Assembly (NCBI GenBank): GCA_008704415.1
Contig: VXIS01000341.1
Span: forward strand, 1 to 51,149
Length of the DNA: 51,149 nt
Source of the DNA: Sphaerosporella brunnea
Taxonomy: Eukaryota > Ascomycota > Pezizomycetes > Pezizales > Pyronemataceae
Direction: 5' to 3'
A program made the translations under genes and the position numbers. Position 1 is the stretch's first letter. Each line of letters opens with the position of its first letter. A model generated the notes under the pieces. That model did no database searches. It had not been told where the DNA came from and worked only from the letters and a program-made list of their open reading frames with translations. This document shows, piece after piece, positions 1 through 9,836 of the stretch.

Positions 1-518
1 AACACTCTCAATACCGAGGGTACGTTGGGCCCGGGTGGGGCCGGTATATAGCAAAATTAAACGAAAAAAAAAAAAAACAAAAAAAAAAAAAACAATCAAT
101 CATAACAAACAATCACTCACTCAAACGGGGCTATCCCAATCTAGCTGCAAACGGGCATTCAATATGGGGGTACCAGAAAATATGGACGTCCATTGTCATT
201 TTAGACACACGACGTCAACACAAGCCATGGGCGAGCAGGTCACAGTACGCGCCATCTTAACGTAAAAGTCAATGATACTCGACGAGTACGGAGCAATGGG
301 GAAAACGGCGACCAAGTAAAGACAGAGGGGGTTGAGGAGGAAGACCCCCCCGTTCTCAGAACCTTCAAATCTATTATCCATTCCACGACTATCTACGACT
401 ATCTAAGAATCCAGCAGTGTGTAGTGTGTACAGCACCGCAGTGTCGTCGCCAAAGCTCTTCCACGGCTGTGCACTCCGGGAACCGCCACACACCGGTAAA
501 CGCCACAACCAACCAGTA
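1..518. other. gene-free stretch with A-rich tract
   Basis: No convincing coding region is seen. Positions 64-93 are an A-rich homopolymer tract. The short reading frames here have low-complexity translations (lysine runs from poly-A) and no recognisable domain. The right edge is the TA dinucleotide at 517-518 that abuts the inverted-repeat element starting at 519. Confidence 0.6.
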
Positions 519-1211
519 GGGGAGGGGAGTTCAGACTGGCCGGGGTTTTTTTGCCGGGTTTTGGGTGTCAAAACCAGGAGGAGGCTTTTGGTACCGAAAC
601 CAAGCCCGACAACCCTTGTGTGAAAACAGAGGAGTTCAGACTGGCGGGTTTTGCCGGGTTTTGGTGGTATAGTTTCGACGAAAAAAACCCGCGAAAAACC
701 TGGGTTTGGTCTGAACTCCCCCAGGAAAAGTGTTGATCGAAACTTCTATAGATTTTTTTTTTTTGATTTTTTTTTGGCGGGAGCTTCCCCGGGGCGGATA
801 GGTGGTAGGAGATGCAATGCGGAGGATGGAAGAATTTTTTTTCGTTTCCGCTAGAGAGAAACCCCAGCGAAACCATCGAAACCTCCCTCACAAAAAAAAG
901 GTGAAGCACCTCCCAAGACGTTTCAACACAAGGATTTTTGGGCTTGGTTTCGGTACCAAAAACCTCACCCAAAACCCGGCAAAAACCCGCCAGTCTGAAC
1001 TCCCCTAACTTCTCGAGAGGAGGTTTCGATGGTTTCGCTCTGAGGTTTCTCTCCAGCGGAAACCAACAAAAAAAAAAAAAAAAAAAAAAAACAAATTCTA
1101 TAGAAGTTTCGATCAACACTTGTTCAGACCAAAACCAGGTTTTTCCGCGGGTTGTTTCCGTCAAAACCATACCACCAAAACCCGGCAAAAACCCGCCAGT
1201 CTGAACTCCCC
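519..1211. mobile_element. TA-flanked non-autonomous element with interleaved inverted repeats
   Basis: Both ends read GGGGAGTTCAGACTGGC followed by a GGGTTTTTGCCGGGTTTTGG-like block; the right end is the reverse complement, and the left end carries an extra GGGGA. TA lies directly outside each end (517-518 and 1212-1213), as expected for a Tc1/mariner-type target duplication. Two more copies of the terminal block lie inside, forward near 627-670 and reverse near 965-1008. A third inverted pair joins about 848-890 with 1018-1064. Long T and A tracts lie at about 750-777 and 1069-1091. No transposase is encoded, so this is a MITE or foldback-like element. Assignment to a superfamily is inferred only from TIR and TA. 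Confidence 0.7.
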
Positions 1212-1546
1212 TACTTGCCCTATCTACTACTACAGAGCAAAGTGTCATGTGAGGCGGGGAAAAAAAAAAAAAAACACGGAAAATTTACCCCTACCTTTTT
1301 GCCCGAGTGATACCCTGTGGGGGTGAGGTGTTATCATTCTGGAGGAGAAGCCGTCGAGGAGATACTGCCGAGCGACTACGCGCGCTGCTCTAACACACAC
1401 ACACAGTACTAGATTTATATAGATAGTTGTGAAAATGGGATTTATCCCGTGCTAACCAGCGGTGAAGTGAGATGGGTCTTGCATCCTTGACCCGACTCTG
1501 CCCTGCCTCCTCTCCTCTCTTTACCTTACTACTTCCAAACCCACCA

Positions 1547-2073
1547 CAGTCTACTCTGTCTATAAGAATATTTTTTTTTATAAGAATAACCACCCTATAA
1601 GAATACAGTTGCCTGGTCCCGTCGATTTTGTATGGGAAATAAGAATAAATCCTCTATAAGAATATTCTAGAGGGGTATTCTTATATAGAGATGGCCAGGT
1701 AAGCACACAAAAATGAAAAAAAAAAAAAAAAAAACATTGCGCCGTGAAGGCTGACGGCTGGCATTTGCAACCAACTAACACAAACCAGTGCCGAGATCCG
1801 CCGAGATAAATCTCCGTGACCCGCTGCAATTTACAGACCATCATGCCTGCGATTCGAACTGGTAATGGAAAGAAAAACAGCCTCGACACCCCGCCAGAAT
1901 TGGTCGGACCGCGAAAACAAGAAGATTTGCAAGTAATAAACAACACCATATTACTTAAGACACTTTTCGACCGCGTCACGAACGATCGCTCGTGTGCCAA
2001 GCCACTCTGCTATAAGAATACACTTCCCGGTCCGGACCCCATTCTTATAGACAGAGACAGAGTACCTAGACTG
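1547..2073. mobile_element. pogo/Fot-like MITE with repeated TATAAGAATA motifs
   Basis: The left end reads CAGTCTA then CTCTGTCTATAAGAATA; the right end is the reverse complement with a small insertion (CAGTCTAGGTA then CTCTGTCTCTGTC then TATAAGAAT). A TA follows the right end at 2074-2075; the left flank reads CA, possibly a mutated TA. The motif TATAAGAATA or its complement recurs near 1561, 1579, 1596, 1655, 1676, 2011 and 2041, like the subterminal repeats that pogo-family transposases bind. An internal block at 1616-1648 (GGTCCCG...TTTTGTATGGGAAATAAGAATA) has an inverted relative at about 27403-27440. No transposase is apparent; the 101-codon frame inside has no known domain. Confidence 0.6.
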
Positions 2074-2221
2074 TACCTCCTTTCTTTAGTCTACTGCGCC
2101 GCGCTTCACACACACATATAACTCTGACTGCAACGTACATATGACATTCACATTTAGTGGCGCTGTACTAATAATGACTTGGTGACCACACGGATGGCTC
2201 ACTTATAGGGATAGATAATAT

Positions 2222-2482
2222 GGCCGCTCAGACAGGCGTTTATTCTTTTTTTTTTCAATCACGTTTCCAGACATACCGCCGGTTTTCGGCCGGTTCTGGA
2301 TGAGCACCACTCGAAATTGGAGCCCAATAGCAACTGTTCTTGCTTCTTGCTATCGTTCGTATAAACGTGTAGTAGTAACGGCTAAAAAAAGGCGTTACAA
2401 CAGAACGGTTTATAGAGCCCCCGGATAAACAGTCAGTTTCAAATTGGTATAAACGGGTCAGAAACGCCTGTCTGGGCAGCCC
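2222..2482 (+). mobile_element. 261-bp MITE, copy 1 (inverted relative to 3110-3387)
   Basis: The ends are imperfect inverted repeats: GGCCGCTCAGACAGGCGTTT at the left and the complement of a GGGCTGCCCAGACAGGCGTTT-like block at the right. Almost the whole element is the reverse complement of 3110-3387, including the CACGTTTCCAGA block, the GGCCGGTTCTGG block and the CGTGTAGTAGTAACGG block. AATAT occurs just outside both ends, a possible target duplication. It is non-coding. Confidence 0.65.
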
Positions 2483-2526
2483 TAATATGCGTTTCCATTG
2501 TCAATGATGGCCTGGGATCAATCAAG

Positions 2527-2545
2527 CTCCAACCCCCCCCCCCCC
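2527..2545. repeat. poly-C tract
   Basis: A run of cytosines interrupted once by G. It lies between MITE copy 1 and the next TA-flanked element; no gene is nearby. Confidence 0.8.
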
Positions 2546-2695
2546 GCCCCCTTCCACTGCTCCCACGCCACCACATCCACCAGAACCGCACAAAACGCAA
2601 CTTTCCATTGCACTGCAACAACCCCACCATGTACCATGCCATCTACTCAGTGGCCGCACCTATAGTGCTGTTTCCAGCCAGATCGAATACCCCTA

Positions 2696-2915
2696 TGGTG
2701 CAGGCAGCTATAAACCTGGTCGTCGGAGATGGACGACCACAATCAATCCCCGCGTCCGAACTCAGAGCAAAACAAACGTTAAGCAACCTAAGGCAGATGC
2801 GCTCTACAACCCAATAATGTTTTCGATTCCACTGTTTCTGCACTTGCGTGCTGCTTATTTTCCGACGAAAATCTCCGTGCGACGACCAGGTCCAGGTTTA
2901 TAGCTGCCTGCACCA
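2696..2915. mobile_element. 220-bp TA-flanked MITE, TGGTGCAGG family, copy 1
   Basis: The left end TGGTGCAGGCAGCTATAAAC and its continuation CCTGG..GGTCGTC pair with the exact complement at 2878-2915. TA is present just outside both ends (2694-2695 and 2916-2917). The element is too short to code. A second, strongly diverged element with the same first nine bases, TA flanks, nearly the same length and a shared GATGCGCTCT block lies at 10692-10909. Confidence 0.65.
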
Positions 2916-3105
2916 TACACAATCAAAAAATTCTTTTTTTTTTTTTTTTTTTTCCCCGCCGCGTTTAACAATCCATGCATGCCAATGCACCAACAGCCCC
3001 TCGAAACTATCCCCAACAACAAACAAACAAACAAACCCCCCGGTTGCGCACATCTCACATCTGCATGCTATGCTCAGTTCCCATAAGACCCAATACCAAC
3101 ACCAA
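2916..3105 (+). repeat. direct repeat, copy A
   Basis: This block starts at TACACAATCAAAAAATTC and ends at CAATACCAACACCAA. It is repeated in the same orientation at 3399-3555. Shared landmarks are the poly-T run, CCGCCGCGTTTAACAATCCA and the CAATACCAACACCAA end. The two copies flank MITE copy 2. The T run here is much longer than in copy B. Confidence 0.65.
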
Positions 3106-3109
3106 ACAG

Positions 3110-3387
3110 GGCCGCTCAGACACGCGTTTCCGACCCGTTTATACCACTTTGAAACTGACTGTTTATCCGGGGCTCTACAAACCGTTTTGTTGTAACGCCT
3201 TTTTAGCCGTTACTACTACACGTTTATGTTTATACGATCGATAACCGACCGACCTGGAGCAACAAGCAAGAACGGTTGCTATTGGAGCGGCTCCAATTTC
3301 GAGTTTGCTCATCCAGAACCGGCCGAAAACCCGGCGGTATATCTGGAAACGTGATTGAAAAGAATAAACGCCTGTCTGAGCGCGGCC
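3110..3387 (-). mobile_element. 278-bp MITE, copy 2
   Basis: The terminal inverted repeats are GGCCGCTCAGACACGCGTTT at the left and the complement of GGCCGCGCTCAGACAGGCGT at the right. The element is an inverted, roughly 80-90% similar copy of 2222-2482 (estimated by eye). It is sandwiched between the two direct repeats 2916-3105 and 3399-3555, so element and flank may have duplicated or rearranged together. No coding capacity. Confidence 0.65.
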
Positions 3388-3398
3388 ATAATACCCCT

Positions 3399-3555
3399 AC
3401 ACAACCAAAAAATTCCTTTTTTCTTTCCCCCGCCGCGTTTAACAATCCATGCCAATGTACCCAACAACAAATCCCCCCCCCCCCCCACCCCCGGTTGCTT
3501 TGTCCGCGCACATCTACATGCTACGCTCAGTCCCCAATCCCAATACCAACACCAA
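3399..3555 (+). repeat. direct repeat, copy B
   Basis: Second copy of the block at 2916-3105, with a shorter T run and a longer C run near 3474-3486. The region from here to about 4150 holds no gene I can support; it contains A-rich tracts at 3860-3900. Confidence 0.6.
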
Positions 3556-4162
3556 GTCCGAGAAAAGCCCTTCCCGCCAGCCGGCAGAAGCAGGACATAA
3601 ACCAGCTCTGCCCCGCGCCCACCTTACCAGCGCCCAAGTCTCCACCAAAACAACCAAAACCAAGATGGTTACCCATATCCTGATCAGCACACACGGGTCA
3701 GCAGCACCACAATTAAGCGCCGCCAGTCCTCACCAACAAGTTTTAAAAAAAAACTCCCTTTCATTATGTACTACACCGGGTATCCTCGCTCGCATTCATA
3801 ACCTCAAGAAGCCGCCGCCACCGCCGCATCACATCAAAATATACCAAGAATCGAAAAAAGCAAAAAAAAAAAAAAGAAAGAAAAAACATGCCAAAAAAAA
3901 CGCTGGAAAAGTCAAAAAAGTCAGCCACCGGTCGTTTACTTTGTTTCGCATCGCTTGGTCATAACAGACACAGACAACCAACTCACGTGCACGCACGCAC
4001 ACATGAACGAATAAAAAACAAAAAAAGTCCAAAGGTACAGCGATGATAAAGGTTCAAAGCGCGTTCCACATCTAGATTCTCTCGTTTCCTCCCCGCCTAG
4101 ATAGTACCTAGATGATAGCTACACAGTCTCCCCTCTCCACCACTGTATCTCTCCCCATCTGC

Positions 4163-5772
4163 TTAGTGGTGGCGACGAGCGTGGTTGTGCATGTGACGCT
4201 TGACCTTGTAGGACTCGACAGTCGAGGTGACGGCAGGGGCGGTGCATGTAGTAGAGGTGACGCCCTCGGTGACGGTCCTGGTAACCATAGTAGCCTCCTT
4301 GACGTACTCAGTGACAGTGACGATGACGAGATAAGGATCAACAGCATCCGGAGCCACGGTGTCCTGGGCTGCGGCAGCAACGTCGGAAACAACTGCACTA
4401 GCGGCGCTAGCAGTGTGGGAGGCGACACCAGCAACGTAAGAAGAGGCCGCAGAAACAACCTTGGAGGTCTTGCTCGCGACAGCACTGTGGCTGGTACCGA
4501 TGTCGTTACCATCGGCATCACAAGCGCCAATGCCCGCGTACTGGGTGCTGTCGGTGATCAAGTTGCATCCAGGAAGCTTCTTCATGGGTCCCCAGACTTC
4601 CTCATTGAGCTCGGACTCGATGGTGCATTGCGAGTACTCATCAGCGCTGCGGATGGTGAATTCGGTACACATCTCGACGATACCGGAGGGGTCCGTGCAG
4701 GTGTTGATTGCACGCTCGAGAACATCCTGCTGCCACCCGTTCATGAAGTCTCCGTGGTTAGAGTATCCTAAAACGGATGGGTTAGCGCGTGTCAAATATA
4801 CAGCTCGGGATGTGGGCTCGGGTGAGATCGCATGCTTCGAAAGGGGAAGTGGTACACACCGAGCTCGTCACCGGTAGAGAAGATGAACTTTCCGCCCTGG
4901 CCAGCGAAGGCGTGAACATCCCAGATGGTCTCGAAGAACAGAGAAGGCACACGGATAGGGTATCCCTCGGGACAGTCACCGTCGTCCATGGTGGAAGGAT
5001 AGGCCATGTGAGAGCGGTGATCGAAAGAGTCATCGTGCTTTCCATCCCAGCAGCTGGGGAAGAACACCTCGGCGCGCAATCCGTCGGGGCAGTCACGGTC
5101 CTGGGGGATCGTGTGGATACCCAGAGCAGCGTTAGCAGGCTCAGCGTAGTTCAAGCAGTTGAAGCCGATAGCACGCTGACGGAGGAAGTCCTGGTTAGTC
5201 GAGAGACCCAATCCAGCCCAGTAAGAGCGCTCGATGTCCAGATCATAGGTGGTGTTGCGGCGACGGGCATCACCAGCGATGATGCGCAGGTTCGGGGGGA
5301 AGGGCTGGATGTTTTCACCGCGCAAGAGGTAGTAGCTGTGACATCATCAGTTCCTGTCGCCCAAAGCAGCGGGAAGCCGGGTTGAACACGCACACGAGCA
5401 TGCCGCCAGTCTGGTTGAGGGCGGTCAATTCCCCAGACTCGGACTGGTGGTACAGGTTTGGCGTCCAGTACGCCGAGTTGTCCTCCTGCACCTCGCAAGA
5501 GGTACAGTGCGAGGCTCTCAGATCGTCGCTGGTGACGTTGCGACTGAACGCTGTTCGCTTCATCAGCAAGAGTCGCCGGCAATGCGCATGGTTTGATCCG
5601 TTCACTTACCGCTACCGCCGTGGACAGTATGCACGTGGTGACCAACGACGCCGGGGGTATCGATCGGATCAATTCGCTCGAGGACCAGTCTCTGCCTGCA
5701 AGGCAAACGCCAGAAGGCGTCCGCCTGCAGGGCGAGGAGGGCGGTGGAAAGGAGCAGAGCCTTGCCGAACAT
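4163..5772 (-). CDS. secreted DUF1996 domain protein (4 exons)
   Basis: Spliced model: complement of join(4163..4767, 4860..5335, 5394..5550, 5610..5772), 466 residues. Introns are 92, 58 and 59 nt with GT-AG ends, and the phases join cleanly. Residues 1-19 are a signal peptide (MFGKALLLSTALLALQADA). The DUF1996 domain follows: ERIDPIDTPG and HVHTVHGGSAFS near 32-56, CTSCEV then DNSAYWTP after it, TGGMLVYYLLRGENI across the exon 2/3 joint, and GYSNHGDFMNGW across the last joint. A Cys-containing region then leads to an Ala/Ser-rich linker and a Thr/Val-rich stretch. The end is basic and His-rich (KVKRHMHNHARRHH). DUF1996 proteins are secreted or cell-wall proteins of unknown biochemical function. 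The start is the Met that heads the signal peptide; longer upstream extensions are low-complexity. Confidence 0.9.
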
Positions 5773-7084
5773 GTTTGTTTGCTGCGAGAATGCGAAAAGG
5801 GATGTGTGGAGGGTGGGGTTATCGCTGCACGAAACAAAAGAGTGTGGGGGGGATGCTTCTTCGGGTGTGCGAACAAAGAAGCGCTGGCAAACGAATGACT
5901 TGGTGAGAAAGGACGGTGGTGGTGGTGGTGGTGCAGGTGGAGGAAGGAAGAAGGTGATATGAATGAATGAACGTCGCTCAGCGAGGCAGCCAAAGAGGGA
6001 GACAGGAACGAGTGTGTGTGTGTGAGGGGGAAGAAAGGAAGCGTCGGGCCATCGACGGGGAAGATAACTCTGCACTGCGTGCTGCTCGAACTGGCTGCTG
6101 GCCGTGCCACAGCTGCGGGTGCCTGTGGCTCTTGAAACCTGCCCATTTCGGGGCTGGCGGTGCCATCAGAGACACCGGCGAGAGATGAGAAAAAAATGTC
6201 CGTTGTCTTTCCGAAACACGATCCCTCGCTGCCTCAGGTACGCGCTGCTCGCGATTGGCTGCAGCAACCGCCAAATTGGCGGGGCATCGCAAACCCTGGC
6301 GTGGTGCGACGGCGATCCTCAGGTGGAGGTGCAGCTGCACGAGAACCGCAGCCCCTTCCCTCTCTCTCTCTCTGGTGCCGTCAGACAAGCCCTCCGTTCA
6401 CTGAGTAGATATGCTGCGAAAATCGCCAGCGAGGAGTCCAATCCCGCGTCGCGATCCCGCATTTCACGCCCATGTTTTAGCTGCACGCGCCAGCGTTTGC
6501 GCACGGAAAGTCCGCCTCCAACGGCGCCCGGCACATCCACTCTCATCACCGCTGCCAGTTGGTTGGTACCTGCTCAGTTGGCTTCTGTTTCTGTTTCCGC
6601 ACTGGTGTGGCGGCCGTCCGTCACCCCCGCGCAAATAGTAGAGCAAGGGCAAGCGTCCCTGGCACTAGAATAGCCCCTTCGAAGAAATAACCCGAGTGGT
6701 GAGCCACCTCTCGCGCGATTGTCGTCGTCATCCCTCAAGCGCCTGGAGCGCCGCACCACTCAACCTCATCTCCATTATTGCTTGCACCGCACCGAAAGTC
6801 GAATGCCATCAGAGCTGATTCACATTGTCCTCATGCAGGCACCCGAGACTGGCGATCCACGATGCTCCTTGTTCCTGGGGCTGGGGTCCTGGTTCTGGCC
6901 AATCCAGGATCCAGGATGTGCGTCGTTTCGCGTGAATAATGAACAAGCAACGCTGCGGGCTTAAGCCAGCGGGACGTATTTCACTCTCAACCTCGTTGAC
7001 ATCTCGTGCAGCGCCGTTGATGCATTTCATGCGCGTCTTCATCTCGGATGCTTAGGGAGAGAAACGCGACCATCGGTCGGTCGT

Positions 7085-7177
7085 GAACCGAGAGCCGCGT
7101 CCCCATCTTAGAGATATGCAGGAGAAGCTTGAACCGAGAGCCGCGTCCCCATCTTAGAGAGCATGCAGGAGAAGCTT
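7085..7177 (+). repeat. two-copy 46/47-bp tandem repeat
   Basis: Unit GAACCGAGAGCCGCGTCCCC, followed by ATCTTAGAGA, ATGCAGGAGAAGCTT, occurs at 7085-7130 and again at 7131-7177, with only a GC/T difference near the middle. It lies in the shared upstream region of two divergent genes. Confidence 0.85.
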
Positions 7178-8224
7178 GAATCTCGCTTGCGGCGCGCCAT
7201 TCCGTTTTACGTCGGGGAATCCGAATGCTCTCCTCCGCTCCTGGTCGTCCCAGGAAGCTAACCAGAGGAATCGGCCACGCCGCACAAAATAGCCTGCATT
7301 GAGAGCCGACTACTCTGCTAACGTTTTTCAAAAGCCGACCTCGAAAGCTGCCCAGTGCTCGCGGTGAAGCCCCCTTTGCGGCGGAAGGTGAGTGATGATC
7401 TTATACTCGTCTACAGGCCGGCCGGCTTCGCTCGGCTCCATTGCCCGGATCCACAACCAGCCCCCCATCCCACCAGCTGGATTAAGCTTCCGCGACATCC
7501 GATACCCCGACCTCCGACGTGCGATCGACAAACCCAAAGCGACGGCTGGCAACCGAGCGGTCACGGGATCCAGCCGCGGGAGTCTGTGTTGACCTCACTT
7601 CTCCGACTTCACCTCTTTGCGTTTGAGTTTATCTGATCGTGATCGTTATCTCCTGTTTTCCATAGAGTGACTGAACTGTGAACTTTTCTCCATTCGCTTT
7701 TTGCTGGGTTGTAGTTCTCACTTCATGCTTTCGGTCTTTGGCGTCGACGTGTTTCGGAATTATCGATATCCGCACCGAACGCACCGTGAAAGTAGAAAAT
7801 CTCCGGATTCCCTGTCCAACCAACAAGGGTACTTTTTGCAGGCTTCTGTTTGCTGGAAAGCTTTTGGGTCATCCTAGGCCTACGAAGAGCTCTACCAAGC
7901 CACCCGACCAAATTTTCGAGTGATTCATTCGCGCTCACTCGTCAATCTCGAGTGATGACTTCAAGTGAAATTCCATTCTGAGCGCACTGAACCTTCAAAG
8001 CTGAATAGCTTTTCGGATGTAAAAGGATTCATTCACCGCTACGGAGAAGAGCTTTCCGTCCTTAAATAACCGGGGTTATTCAATTCGTCAAGCTACTTAA
8101 CGCGTCTGCGATCGCTTCCAACATGTAAGGACAGAGACAGAGAGCTTAAACGAGATGGGGACTTTGCACTCACCATAGAAACACCTTTTGTGCGAACCCA
8201 AGGCACGTGCCTTTCGCATCCCCC

Positions 8225-8230
8225 ATAAAA
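8225..8230 (+). promoter_or_regulatory. TATA-like box of the small Pro-rich gene
   Basis: CCATAAAAG lies about 120 nt upstream of the start codon at 8352. It is followed by a long C/A/T-rich, G-poor leader (8240-8350), the usual look of a fungal core promoter and 5' UTR. Confidence 0.45.
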
Positions 8231-8351
8231 GCGCCTCCTTCTTGTCCATCCTTCCTTCCTTCCATCACACCTCAACTTCACCCACAACAACACCTCATCC
8301 CGCACGAACATTTCACCATCAACACTATCCCCCCACCATCAAGTAACCAAC

Positions 8352-8705
8352 ATGGCTCAGCCTAACCACGTCACCGTCTACTCTGACGGCTCGTTTGTTG
8401 TTAGAGATGCTGCTCCGCAGCAGCCCAAGGCGGTTCCCGGCATGTTCGTCGTCCCTGCTCGTAACAACTACGACATGGTCCCTCCCACCATCACCATGCA
8501 GGCTTCCCCTGCTCCTTCTCCCGGAACTTGGGTTTTCACCCCCGGCCCTCAGACTGTTGTTCAGTCTCCTCCTGCTTGGGTCTTCAACCCTCCGCCCGCC
8601 GTTTACAACCAGCAGCCTGCCCCGGTCGGACCCAAGCCCGAGTGGAGTGTCGTCTCCGGCAACGCGCAGCCCCAGCCGGGTCGCGCTGTCTGGAAGTTCA
8701 ACTAA
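8352..8705 (+). CDS. small Pro-rich hypothetical protein
   Basis: A single-exon frame of 117 residues with a good start context (CCAACATGGC) behind a CT/CA-rich leader and a TATA-like box. It begins MAQPNHVTVYSDGSFVVRD and continues as a Pro/Val/Gln-rich protein with repeated Trp-Val-Phe or Trp-Lys-Phe pieces (GTWVFTPGP, AWVFNPPP, AVWKFN at the end). There is no signal peptide, membrane segment or domain I recognise. Codon choice is strongly C-ending, which supports a real, well-expressed gene. Function unknown. Confidence 0.7.
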   Translation: MAQPNHVTVYSDGSFVVRDAAPQQPKAVPGMFVVPARNNYDMVPPTITMQASPAPSPGTWVFTPGPQTVVQSPPAWVFNPPPAVYNQQPAPVGPKPEWSVVSGNAQPQPGRAVWKFN

Positions 8706-9836
8706 TCGTGGGTCCTTCCTCCTCCCTTCACTGCGTTCCTTGCTAACGGTGGCGACGATGTCGACTAGCGACTTCGATATGCTCCTCAAAACATTCGGAA
8801 AACAGCATCGACCAGCTTCTTCAAGTTTCCTCTGTCATCGATGGTTGTTCTGAATGGGCTTGTTGGTTGACAAAAAGAAAAAAACCTTCAATCTTGTCGA
8901 GTTGTCGTTGGTTGGTTGGTTGGTCGAAAAAAATTTCGGGTCCTGTACTTGCTTGTTCGATTTCCTTTGTCGATGATGATGATGCTGAAGCGGTAGATAG
9001 TTGTGTTCCTTGGTGAGAAGAGGAAACTTCAATCAACGGCTCTGCCATGAAATCCTGCTACTTTCGGCTCGTGTAGTCGAGTTTCTCGGTGATGTCGTGC
9101 GTCGCGTTGAGTGTGTGGGGAAAGAAGTGTATCGTCGAGCCAGCTGGCGGGGAAGGAACTGCGCATCAGCTAAGAACTACAACCCGGATCTCGGGGCACA
9201 CATACCTGGCTTCCAGAAGCATGTTGAGGGGTCGCGAAGTGGTAGCGAATGGTGGTGGTGGGAGAGGAGGTTATGGCTGCGAAGAGCAAAGCGCGGTGGG
9301 AGGGAGGGGCATAGGTTTATCTGCGTCCGGTCCGTCCGTCCGCCGCACAGCGAGGCGACCGGACATTGCTAGCGTTACACCACAGGTCGTCCGTTCCGCC
9401 GGGCACATGGCTCAACTTCCATCACCTGGACCTAACATCCAAAACCCTGTGTGCCTACTGGCAGATTACTTGCGGAATGCTACATGGATGTGAAGGCAGT
9501 GTTCGGAATAGCCAGTCGACAAGGCGTCGGCTACTGAGACAGTCGACCAGGCGGGCATGGGCTTATCAAAGAGCTGTAGAAAGTAAGGGTTTATATATAT
9601 ATATCTACTGTCGCCGCAAGCCTCGAGCTCCAGAAGCCTCTGCCGGGACACCTACCATGCTAACACACAGAAAATGCAAGGCCAGTCAGGCGGAGCCCAG
9701 TGGCTTCTACAAAGCCCAAGGTTGAAATCAGTGTACACACGCTCACAGATGGAACTCAACAAGCAAGTAAGATACAAAGACCCGTTTATCTGGGACTTGC
9801 ACGAGAATACTCAAACAAAGTAACTGCATTTATGCC

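Larger units (their letters stand above)
5773..8351. other. gene-free intergenic region
   Basis: This lies between the divergent DUF1996 gene (-) and the small Pro-rich gene (+), so it holds both promoters. It contains GT-, CT- and GGT-rich simple sequence near 5920-5945, 6010-6030 and 6355-6375. No frame shows a recognisable domain; several 60-190 codon frames have Arg/Ser/Pro-rich shadow-like translations. A two-copy tandem repeat is listed separately. Confidence 0.6.

Noticed and set aside
568..1248. 226-codon minus-strand frame at the window start
   Set aside because: It lies inside the inverted-repeat element and contains Phe runs made by T tracts; no transposase motif.
5151..6146. 331-codon minus-strand frame across the DUF1996 gene
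   Set aside because: It runs through two introns in a different frame and gives Ser/His/Pro-rich low-complexity sequence; the spliced DUF1996 model explains the region.
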